Shown piece after piece: positions 13,187-22,200 of a DNA stretch of 27,445 nt. The position numbers and the translations under genes are program-made. How positions within the stretch are numbered: the stretch's first letter is position 1; each line of letters opens with the position of its first letter. Where the stretch lies: positions 1,969,626-1,997,070 of the forward strand of contig NC_030992.1 in NCBI RefSeq assembly GCF_000149955.1, in the 5' to 3' direction. The stretch comes from Fusarium oxysporum f. sp. lycopersici 4287. Taxonomy: Eukaryota; Ascomycota; Sordariomycetes; Hypocreales; Nectriaceae. A model generated the notes under the pieces. It ran no database searches. It was not told the origin of the DNA and saw only the letters and a program-made list of their open reading frames with translations.

Positions 13187-13600
13187 TCGCTCGCTCGCTC
13201 GCTCTCACCGCTGATGGCGCTGTCGAGAAACGGAGTCATTCATAGCGCTAGAAGGCCCCTAGATCAGCCAAGAAGAGATGATGTGGGAATTTCGAGACAG
13301 CGGCTCCGTGACCGATCCAGGGTCCTCTGATTCAAGACTCAGATCGAGCGAGGTCCTCTTCCTGGTATATCAATGGATATTGTCTGGCCCAGTGGGGTTG
13401 AAGCTGAGATTAGGGCGAACCCCAGCCGCTTCTCCGGAGCACAGCTATACTGAATCGGTGGTGGGTTTCCGAGCAGCGCATATGTGGGCAGCGCTATGGA
13501 TGCGCACAGCATACATCCATCGGTAGGCATCCACTGTCAATGCACAGAACTTTCAGGTCTAGGGAGTGAGTGAGAGTGAGTATCAGGGAGAGCGAGCGAG
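13187..13600. repeat. Inverted simple repeats flanking about 380 bp
   Basis: A (TCGC)x4 run followed by CTCTCAC at 13187-13208 is mirrored on the opposite strand by a GAGAGCGAGCGAG tract at 13588-13600. Thirteen bases match perfectly as an inverted repeat (about 13195-13207 against 13588-13600). GTGAGT/GAGTGAG-rich sequence at 13563-13581 extends the similarity loosely. No target-site duplication is evident, so I do not call a transposon. The enclosed DNA has an 82-codon plus-strand frame with no recognisable domain. Confidence 0.5.
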
Positions 13601-13609
13601 CTCCTGTCG

Positions 13610-15544
13610 TGGGCAGGGTGAGGCTTACGAGCCGCCAGATTGACCCTGCATCCATGACCGCCGTGTCTCTAACTTGGAACTTACTTGAGACAAAGCAATG
13701 CCGACTATTGCAGATGAGATTGAGCTTGAAAGTCTCCTGCCAGATTGGGATGTCATTTGGACTCTATACTCTTAACTGAGCTGACTGTCTAGGTAGCTAA
13801 CGGAGTGCTAAGTTATTAGTACACAGATTGGCTCAGTTGAATGATGCTAGCTTCAACATTTTAAGATGCACGAACCATCTTCTCTCGGGAGCGTTGTGCT
13901 TTCGCTTTAGTAGTCATAACAATCTCCTTCATGTATGTCAACATCAGATCATATCATGAGCAGACTCGCTGGTTGCTTTTTGTCTTTGCCGCTTTGATCC
14001 AGTGTCATTTGGTCGTGCACGATGGCGATGTGGTTGGAAAACCTTGCTTGTTGTGCAAGATGGCGACGGTGACGGTCATGATAATGGGAATGTGACTCTT
14101 TCTCTTCTTGGCTATTCCTTGTTACCTGAGTGAGTAGACTTTGTTTTCTCGTCCCGCGCGGCATGTGAGATCTGGGTCCTTTGATGTGATACATGTTGTT
14201 TTTTGTTGGTTGGCAATCCCCATAATATGATATGACATAACAGAGTTGGCCGATGGTTGGTGGTTGGTTTAGAGAAAGCTTCTGGAGATTACATGCGTAT
14301 GTGATAGATTGTTGTTTGTCTATGGGTCTGTTTGTCCTTGTGGTGCATTGCGTGTGACCTTTTGAGGCTCGGTTTCGTCTTGAGGAGGTTGTCGCGGTGG
14401 TTGAGGACTGGTGTCTAGGGTAACCAGGAACTCTAAGTAAAACACGTCCATTCTTTACTATGTCAGACTTTCCGTCTTGTATCTCGCTGGTCTCACGTGG
14501 ATTGATACAGGAGCTGGCTCTTTACTTGATAACACGTCAGTGCGGGATCTGGATGGATGCCGTTCCTGGCTAAAGCAACATAATCCAGTATTCCATTGTT
14601 CATGCATGAAGCCATAAGCAGATATGACAACTCGCAGGCACGATATAGTACCTGATTCCTATCGAAGCGTTCCAGAAGCACGCCAGCATACATAAAAATA
14701 TGGTGAGGAGCAAGATCCAGCTGCTCGTCTAGGCATAGGGTAACTACCTAACTCGTGGACTTTTGAAGCTATACTCGACCGTCCATAAGTTTTGGGCAAA
14801 CATGTTGTGGCGGCTAGCAAGTCATGGAAACTCTCAATAGGCTCATATATAGTTTGTTTTATGATGCAATTCAATGCATTAATTAATAGAATCAACATGT
14901 GGTACAAAAAGATAACATCTCGGGGCAGATAGAATGGGTGACCCGAGGAAGCAAGACTAGGTTTTATGAACTCCCAAAGTCTTCCAGAGTAAATTCTAAA
15001 GTGCAAACACTGAACGACGATAGGGCGAGTTGTAAAGCCACAAGATAATTATACGGCACGTCATTTGTCGTTGCATATATCGCAGTGTCATGGCAGCACG
15101 TAAAGTGGCTCTAAACTGGAGAGCAAGTGTCATAAAACATGACCTCCTCGAGGCTGAGGAACACAAGGTTTAAAGGTTGGAGTGCCAGTGAACGCAATTG
15201 GTATTAAAAAGCCAAGAATTTGCCGTACTGTAATAGACTGAGTAAGCTTGAGATGGTGTGACTGCGTTTCATGTATTGAAACAGCCAATGGTGACTGTAC
15301 TCGAAACGGAACAAGTTATCAATATAGCAGTGAGAGAGAACACTCAAATTACCCTGAGTATCTGCACAAGTCACTGAATTATTCTGTCGTACCGGGAGAG
15401 GGAAACAGAAACTGATGCATCGAGTAGCGAAGGATTCATTGCTCGCGGTCCATTTCATTGATTATTCGTAGGTATCATTAACCTCCTCTCTTGTTCTTCC
15501 TTCCATTCCATTTCCTTTCATATTGTACAAGATAGAGAGAAGGC
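13610..15544. other. Intergenic region 3' of the small hydrophilic gene
   Basis: No recognised gene. The part nearest 15545 should include the 3' UTR of the small minus-strand gene; it is T/C-rich at 15480-15530. An 8-bp inverted repeat AACTGAGC/GCTCAGTT lies at 13774-13781 and 13831-13838. A weak candidate small gene or non-coding transcript on the minus strand, around 13949-14420, is described under findings. Other open frames here have no family features. Confidence 0.6.
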
Positions 15545-15793
15545 TTATTGCTGACGCTTCTCAACACCCTCACGACCAACGTTGCTCAGGTCCACCTCCT
15601 CGCCCTTGGTAGCGGGCTCGCGGAGACCAGACTGAGCGGCAGAGTCGGTGCCAATGGGGCCCTCCTGCTTGCCAGCGCCGACGTTGACGGTGCGGGCATC
15701 AGCGGACTGCCAGTCGGAAGCCTTAGGGGGCTGATCGGGGAGAGGGAGGTTGGCCTGGGTCTCGGCGATCTTCTGGTCCTTGGATTGAGTCAT
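15545..15793 (-). CDS. Small hydrophilic, probably disordered protein of unknown function (82 aa)
   Basis: I do not recognise the family. The 82-residue product is acidic/basic mixed and polar. It has eight glycines (about 10%), one tryptophan (W28), and no Cys, His, Phe or Tyr. It has no signal peptide or membrane segment, so it is probably cytosolic and disordered, meeting the glycine criterion for hydrophilin-like proteins (inference). The ATG at 15793 is chosen because the frame's upstream ATG lies inside a well-formed 5' UTR intron (15809-15871: donor GTAAGT, branch TGCTAAC, acceptor CAG). Codons end almost uniformly in C or G, suggesting high expression. Upstream are a TATA-like box and CRE palindromes typical of bZIP stress factors. 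The alternative is a longer 93-residue form from an unspliced transcript, which is less likely. Confidence 0.75.
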   Translation of the reverse strand: MTQSKDQKIAETQANLPLPDQPPKASDWQSADARTVNVGAGKQEGPIGTDSAAQSGLREPATKGEEVDLSNVGREGVEKRQQ

Positions 15794-15808
15794 TTTGATG
15801 GGGGGTTT

Positions 15809-15871
15809 CTGAATGATTGTTAGCATTTATTCCTGATACAACTCGATATTTCGGATGACACTTTGACTTAC
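15809..15871 (-). other. 5' UTR intron of the small hydrophilic gene
   Basis: This 63-base intron starts with GTAAGT, has a perfect TGCTAAC branch site (15819-15825) and ends in TTCAG, 15 bases before the chosen ATG. The exon upstream is the C/A-rich sequence typical of fungal 5' leaders. Splicing removes the upstream in-frame ATG. Confidence 0.8.
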
Positions 15872-15988
15872 TGGGTTGGTAGTTGTGGTTGTGATGAAGA
15901 AGTCTTGTGATGATGTGATGTGGTTGAGAGTTGAGAGTTGTAGAGTTGGAGATGATGATGTTGAACTGACGAAGCTTCTCAGAGGTCC

Positions 15989-15995
15989 TTTAATA
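15989..15995 (-). promoter_or_regulatory. TATA-like box of the small hydrophilic gene
   Basis: TATTAAA on the minus strand lies about 30 bases upstream of a C/A-rich stretch that reads like a transcribed leader (about 15960 downward). Spacing to that inferred start is normal for a TATA element. The transcription start itself is inferred, not seen. Confidence 0.5.
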
Positions 15996-16062
15996 CCTAT
16001 TCATTCACCGAGAAAGCACATTCTCCATAATTACACTCTTTCCCTCCAAGCAAACGCAAACG

Positions 16063-16090
16063 CACGTACACGTACACGTACACGTACACG
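16063..16090 (+). repeat. Hexanucleotide microsatellite (CACGTA)x4.7
   Basis: Four perfect CACGTA units are followed by CACG, about 70-100 bases upstream of the TATA-like box of the small gene. The CACGTA unit overlaps E-box-like and yeast Pho4-like cores, but a simple repeat is the plainest reading. Confidence 0.85.
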
Positions 16091-16138
16091 CACAAACAAA
16101 CACAAACAATGAACTCATCGCGATGCCATTTACAATTC

Positions 16139-16163
16139 TGACGTCAGTGGTTCACTGACGTCA
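16139..16163. promoter_or_regulatory. Double CRE (TGACGTCA) in a perfect 11-bp inverted repeat
   Basis: Two consensus cAMP-response elements TGACGTCA (16139-16146 and 16156-16163) sit head to head. The arms TGACGTCAGTG and CACTGACGTCA are perfect reverse complements around the 3-base spacer GTT. In fungi this octamer is bound by ATF/CREB-type bZIP factors such as Atf1/AtfA, which act in osmotic and oxidative stress and spore responses. The site is about 145-175 bases upstream of the TATA-like box of the small hydrophilic gene, a typical position for an activator site. The regulatory link is inference. Confidence 0.7.
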
Positions 16164-16382
16164 CAAAAACATCACCACGCAAAATGCTCCGGCCCTTTCT
16201 CCACATCAAAACATCATCTTTGACGTTACATGTTCCACGATGTTTCTGACAGATTCTGCATATCTCAGAGATATTACTCGACGACCCACGCTAAGTCAGA
16301 TCGCGGATCGACCCCATTCAATATCCCGGCGAGGAGACTACAGGGATCACAACCAAGGCGATGCTGTCACTGCTGTCAGGTA

Positions 16383-16413
16383 CCGAGTCAATACCTTGGT
16401 TAACCTGACTCGG
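16383..16413. promoter_or_regulatory. Inverted TGACTC pair around GGTTAACC
   Basis: CCGAGTCA (16383-16390) and TGACTCGG (16406-16413) are perfect reverse complements, and the palindrome GGTTAACC (16398-16405) sits in the spacer. TGACTC is the core of the Gcn4/Cpc1 and AP-1 bZIP sites. It lies about 400 bases upstream of the inferred start of the small gene. Binding is not shown. Confidence 0.45.
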
Positions 16414-16683
16414 GACCCAACGAGCACGCGACATATCTACCCTTAAACCAAGGCACTCAGCCAGTCAATCGATGGTATTCACCAAGCCAAGTATCTAAAC
16501 CCGAACCAAAACCGAGGCTGGCACCCAAAACGCCCCCAGTGCAATGTCATTGATGCAGTGCAGTGATTGTAAAGCAAATATGTTGCAACATCCAACATCC
16601 AACATCCACCACCCATTGTGACGTTTCAAACCCCACTACCTCAGACACAATTATGAACAACTCATCCTTAACTCCTCCCTCCT

Positions 16684-18541
16684 TCAAGCTACTCGTCGAT
16701 CCGTCTCTGCGGATGTGGGCTTCTCCCCTGCGTCTGGGTTGAGGTAATCTGCGTCTTCAGCAGCTTCGTATTCGCCAATCAAGTCTGCAACAACTTGGCG
16801 TGCCTCGTCAAACTCGTTGAGGTTCTCGGAGAACGGTGCTGTCTTCTTGTATCCTTCCATAAAGGCATTACGCTTACGCATGCCATCGTACTGCCTCAAA
16901 ATTCTCTTGAAGAGCTGTAATTGTGTGAGCTACTGTGTTGAATGGAGTAAGTAAACAGGAGGTCTTGCATACCGTCGCAATACTTGTGTGGTTGGCGAGC
17001 ATAAGACCGCTTACACGGTGGCTCATGGGTATGTATGGACTTCTCTTCGTCAGGGCAACTTGAATGCTTGCAGGTCCCCATGGAATGAACGTAGCCAGCC
17101 GTCGTTCTCGGATACGAAGCAGACTCTTGTGAACATCCGTCGGATCAACTTCACCCTGAATGACATTGAGAATGGAGATGTAGCAACTTTTCTTGCCGGG
17201 AACAGTAGACACCATGCGGTTCTTGGGCTGCAGTAGACGTCGCATCACATCCAACACTGTCGTTTTGCGAACTGTCTTGGCTTGCTCGACTTGGTCACCG
17301 GTGAATGGTGTGTAGGCAGTCATGAGGAAATGGCATCGAGGAGTTGGGATGAGGGAGGCTAGGATGCTGACAAGATCATTGTGCATGTAACCGGGGTATC
17401 GAAGTGTTGTTGTACTGGCAGACATGACAGTAGCAACCTGATAGTTGTCAGTGCCTTTGCTTCATTTCACACATCTCCTAACACTCGTGCTCTTGCTACG
17501 TGCATAGCAGGCAAGATTGAGGCGGCAGCACTCACCAGCTGGTTTGTTTGTTGAAAGGATGGCTCCTGAACATGCAACCTATCGGCAGCAATGTGTGATA
17601 AAGCACCATTATCCAAAACGACAACAGAGTCGGCATTTTGCGTCAATCTTCGCATAGATAGGATACTGTTATAAGGATGAACAACAACATCGCCCGCGTT
17701 CGTTGTGTCCGGGAAGACTGAGTACGTCTGGATGATCTTCTTGGGAAACCGATCGTTAAGCCTCTCGAGGAGGAATGAACCAAGACCTGATCCAGTACCG
17801 CCAGCAATTGAGTGCAACATCATGAAGCCCTGGGGTATGAAACGTCAGTAAGCAGGTTCCGGCCGGCCAAGGAAGACTCACCTCAAGAGAGTCACTGCCA
17901 TCTGCCTCTCGATCAATCATCTCCATGATATCCTCGTACACTGCCTCACCACTCTGGTAACCATCACCCCAGTTGTTGGCGGCACCAACGCCGTCTTTGC
18001 CCACGTAAAAGTTCTCGGGGTTATAAATATTTCTGTAAGGTCCAGTCTGGATACCATTGATGACCTGCAGAAGCTGCTTAGCACTCGGTCGCCTTGTTAT
18101 TATGGTCAAAGACGCACCCTCGGTTCCAGATCAATCAGGATGGCTCGGGGAATGTATCTCGTATCGTCGCTCTGGTAGTAAAAGACATCTTTCCGGTCAC
18201 CGCCTTCAGTCGCAAAGTCTTCTAGGTTTCCATCTTGGCTGATGCCGTGTTCCTGGCAGAGCTGTTGCCAAAACTGGCTTCCAACTGTGCACGAATAGAA
18301 TCAGCAACGTTCGATATATCTGTATGCGCATGGCTGCAAGAGCAAGTCGGAAGACGGCGGCGTAGATGCGGGCATATCGAGGGAGCAGATAATGGTATCT
18401 AGATGGCGGGGGGAGATGGGTTATAACTAACTGCTGTTGCCGCACTGCCCGGCCTGGATCGTAATGATTTCCCTGAGAATTGGTATGTGAGTATCTGAAT
18501 CAGGTCGTTATCGACCGGGAGTATTGAACTTACCTGGGCAT
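16684..18541 (-). CDS. mipA: Gamma-tubulin, complete (462 aa, seven exons)
   Basis: This is the core subunit of the gamma-tubulin complex that nucleates microtubules at spindle pole bodies and other organising centres. Exons: 18541-18534, 18472-18432, 18284-18118, 18064-17882, 17829-17536, 17437-16973, 16914-16684. All six introns are GT-AG (61, 147, 53, 52, 98 and 58 bases) and the joined frame is open. The N-terminal QAGQCGN nucleotide-binding motif is at residues 9-15 and the tubulin signature AGGTGSG at 142-148. The run [13 protein letters not shown] and the phrase [14 protein letters not shown] distinguish gamma- from alpha- and beta-tubulin. Length fits fungal members. The first coding exon holds only 8 bases and the second 41, so automated callers could misplace the start. 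No key residue appears missing. Confidence 0.97.
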
Positions 18542-19206
18542 ATTGTTTAGAAGCTGAAAAGTTGTTGTTTTAGAGCCAAATCTTTTTTCTCTCCGGGCAT
18601 CGTCTTGGGGAAACTGACGCGACGCGTGCCGCACTCGTACCTGCCCTGAGCTTCTCTCCCTCCAGGGCAGCTCCCCTACTCCCTCCCACCTGCTGATCCC
18701 CCCCCCCCCCCCGCGTTTCACATGAGCCTTGAGGTCACTCATCAACATTGGGCTGAAAGGAAGAGTACCTTAGCTCAGCCTTACTCTTCAAGATTACTGA
18801 CCTAGTAGTGATTTATTTAGTACCTCTAAGGTGGATAGTTTATGTATGTCCCAGTTACTCTCCTGTTCGTATACTTTCTTCTTGTTCCATGTTTCAATTA
18901 CAACTACAATATGACGACTAATAACTTCAAACATCCCATCACTATTGAAACATCAAACTTCTCCCAAGGCCCTCTCAGCATAACTTGTTAAAAGCAACTT
19001 TTGTATTCCATACACTGATCAAGTCAATCTTTGCCTGCTTGAGCATTCCCACGAAAATCACAAATGTGACTTTACCTGCAAAAAGAAAATATAAAACGTC
19101 GAATGCTTGACAACGCCCGCAATGCTGCTCCTTGCACCTTACCTTTCTATGTAAGCACCTAATGTCAGAGTGTGCTTCTATATACTATTCCCCAGTTCCC
19201 TCCACA
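18542..19206. other. Promoter of gamma-tubulin and 3' flank of the nucleoporin gene
   Basis: No gene is seen. The part near 18541 is the gamma-tubulin promoter and leader. It holds a 15-base C run (18698-18712; G15 on the gene's strand) about 160 bases before the start codon, and a CCAAT box on the minus strand near 18749. The other end is the 3' flank of the nucleoporin gene. Confidence 0.7.
18698..18712. repeat. Homopolymer C15 (G15 on the gamma-tubulin strand)
   Basis: Fifteen consecutive Cs lie about 157-171 bases upstream of the gamma-tubulin ATG. The exact length is uncertain, since such runs are error-prone in sequencing. On the coding strand it is a G run able to stack as a G-quadruplex. 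Confidence 0.85.
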
Positions 19207-22200
19207 TTACTTCTTATTATGGACCTTGTTCTGCTCCAAAGCTTCTGCAAGCTCCTTAGCCATGTCCGCCGTCTTGACCTGAATCATCCAAGTCTCAAGT
19301 CCGTCACCCTTCTCGTTCGACGTGGTCATCTTGACGTACTTCTTGTCAGCCTTGTAAGACATGTCGGCGAGGACCGCTCGGTTCATAGCAATATGTCCAC
19401 GGGGCTCTGCTCGCAGGAGAAGACGAACAACACTCGTCTCCTTGTGCTTTAGCAGTCGAAGAGCTCCTACACCCTGTACCGACCACGGACTCTGAGACTT
19501 GGGCTTCTTGTCATCCGACTTCTCGCTGGCCGGCACAAACTTCAACACCTTTGCCCGTACATCATGCATGATATCCTCGTCCTGCTCCAGATTCTCGGCC
19601 AAGTTGACCTGCTCGTGCTTCTCGCCTTCTTCATCGCCTCCGGCGGCTCCTTCGGCTTGGTTCGAGGGTTCCGGGGTCCCGCCAGCTGGTGTTGTGGCCA
19701 GGCTAGAGCCTCCCCCAAGACTGAACGGTGTGTCTACACCCGTCGCTTTAGTGGGGCGATTTTCCGATGTGGAAAAAGAGGAGACTTACTGGTCCCGGTG
19801 GTTGAACCACCAGCAGGCGGTTGAAGGTTGCCGTTCTGGTTGGATCCAAATGTTGGTGCCGAGTTTTGCGCTGGCGAGGCTCCTGTGAAGCTGAACCCTG
19901 GCGCTCCTGTAGATCCGGACGCCCCTCCAAAAGCAGGAGCATTGTTATTACTGCCTGCTCCAAAGGCTGGGGTCGATGTGGCATTGCTTGCACCTCCAAA
20001 TTGGAACGGATTGGAACCTCCAGAAGGTGCGGTGGTGGCCCCAAAGCTGAACATGCCTCCAGGAGCTGATGATGGGGTAGAAGCTGTGTTTCCTCCATCA
20101 TTGCCTGAGGAGAACGGATTGTTGAACGATGAAGAAGCAGAGTTTCCTCCAAACTGGAAACCGAACGATCCTCCAGAGTTGGTTGAGTTTGCGCCAAAAG
20201 ACGAGCCTGCATTGTTAGCAGCAGGGGTCGTTGAAGCACCGCCAAACAGAGGTGTAGAAGTGCCTGAGCCACCACCAAATGAGGGAGCAGCAGGAGCTGT
20301 AGAGGCGCCACCGAAGCTGAAGATGGGTGCGGCCGAAGCCCCAGTGCTTCCACCGTCGAATGCCTTCTTGGCCGGTGATGGTCCATCCTGCTTCATGGGA
20401 CTACCATCAAGCGCGGCTGCACCAGACGACGTAGGCGACTGAGGTGCTCCAAAGAGGGGCTTGTTCGCACCGTTGATCTTATCAGCACCAGCGGAAGGCG
20501 CCCCGAAGCTGAAAATGGGAGCCGCAGCAGGCTTGTCTGCCGTGGGAGCAGCGTCAGTCTTGGGCGCCGTCGCATCGCCAGAGTTGGGGGCACCAAACAA
20601 AGGCTTGGCAGTTGACACCGCGGCATTGCCGAACAGGTTGGTGGCGGTGCTTGTAGGTTTTGCACCAAACAAAGACGTAGCAGTAGTCGACTCTGCACTG
20701 GGAGCACCAAAGAGTGAGGTCTTAGCGGCATCATTGGTAGCAGGTTTGGCGCCAAACAATGTAGATGACTGCATCGAGGGTCCGCTTGACTCTGCAGGCT
20801 TGCTTACGGCACCAAACAGATTGGTAGTGGGCGGGGGAGTGTTGGACTTGTCATCAGACTTGGTTCCAAATAAGCTTGTAGCAGGCTTTGTAGGCTCTCC
20901 AGCCTTAGATGGTTCCGTAGCCGGCTTGGGGGGCAAAGAGAGACCCAAAGTTTGCCGGAGCCGCTGAAGCCTTAGACTCGAACAGTGACTTCTTGGGGGC
21001 CTCATCGTTCTCTTTGTCGGATTCACCTCCCGTCTTGTCAGCCTGCTCCGAGACTGGTGTTGATTCTTTTTCCGTAGGCTTGTCCTGCTTGGCGGCACCG
21101 AATAGGTTAGAAGTGGGAGGCTTCGAGGCGAACAAAGAACTCGTCGGCGCCGAAGTGGCCTTTCCAAACAAAGAGGCAGCTTGGCTTGTGGATGCAGAGC
21201 CAGATGGCGCAAATTTGATAGGGGTGGTGCTGGGGTTCCAGGTCTGGTCGACAGGTTTCTCGGCTGCTGTCTCATCCTTCTCTCCAATACGCACCGGCTG
21301 TCCATCATTATCCTTGGTAACTCGGTCAAACAAACTTCGGCCAGGGGTGCTCTCCCTAGTACCAGGTGCTCTGGACCCAGCGGCGAGGCCACTGGTAGGG
21401 GCAGGCTTCTGTCCGAACAGACCGATGCCAGCCTGAGAAGCAGTGTCGGCGCCACTGGCTGCCGCACTTGGCTCGTCGCTGTTACCGGTTGCCTGGCTAT
21501 CATCCTCAACATCTGAGTCGGCCTCACTCTCGGCATCAGCATCAACACCACTATTCTTGGCCGAGCTTGCATCAGAAAGGTAGCCAAAGATGTTTCCACC
21601 AGAAGAAGCGCCAGCAGCACTGCCGGGCTTAGGGTTCTGAAAGATGCTGCGAGCAAGCGAACTACCACCACCGTTGGGCTTGTTGAAAGCAAAGGGATTT
21701 GGCTTAGCAGCAGCCCCATCATCAGCGGGTTTGGTAGAAGACTTGAAGGGAGAGGCGGCAGGAGCAGTCGACTTGTTGGCAATCTTCTCGAAGAGAGATT
21801 TGGCGGCAGAAGCAGTGCCCTTCTGCATCTTCGAGGGTTGGCTATCAGCCTCATCGCTGACGGAAGCCCTGCGTTTGTTCTTGCCCAAGGTAGAAGCTGG
21901 AGTAGGAACTGATGCAGGAGTTGGCGCTTCCTGCTCCTGGTCATCTTCTTCACGCTCAGGAGCACGTCGCTTGTTGTTGCTGGAAGAGCCGTTCACAGCA
22001 GCATCTTTAGTGATGTCATCATCCGCCTTACGCTTCTTGGTAGCAGTGGCCTTTGTAGGAGTTGGTTCGGCATTATCTTCCTCTGGCTCAGGGAGGCCAT
22101 GTTCACGACGCCATCTCTTGAGCACATCCTGAGAAGGCTTAACATTCTGGAATTCGTACAGTCCATAGCGCAACAGAATAATACTCCTGCTCTTTTCGAA

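Larger units (their letters stand above)
15996..16683. other. Promoter of the small gene and 3' flank of gamma-tubulin
   Basis: No gene is visible in these 0.7 kb. It contains the microsatellite at 16063-16090, CRE-type palindromes at 16139-16163, an inverted TGACTC pair at 16383-16413, further TGACG half sites near 16219 and 16619, and a (CAACATC)x3 repeat at 16586-16606. The end nearest 16684 should carry the gamma-tubulin 3' UTR. Confidence 0.7.

Noticed and set aside
1..15544. Telomerase RNA, 5S rRNA or U6 snRNA in the gene-free region
   Set aside because: No repeat-and-a-half of the TTAGGG-type template was found (only an isolated TAACCCT near 1366), and no 5S or U6 core sequences were seen by eye.
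1..15544. RIP-degraded transposon or centromeric DNA
   Set aside because: Composition is close to mixed with many intact GC-rich words, and no transposase or reverse transcriptase remnants were recognised.
15548..15823. 91-codon plus-strand frame exactly opposite the small hydrophilic gene
   Set aside because: An antisense shadow produced by G/C-ending codon bias; the minus strand has the proper intron, start context and promoter.
20900..21050. An intron as the cause of the nucleoporin frame change
   Set aside because: The only weak donor nearby (GTGAAT) has no good branch or acceptor partner, and the protein signal continues without a gap once one C is removed.
19828..22132. Long plus-strand frames of 147-204 codons opposite the nucleoporin, and long minus-strand frames offset from it
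   Set aside because: Shadows of the repetitive FG-coding sequence; their translations are low-complexity with no family features.
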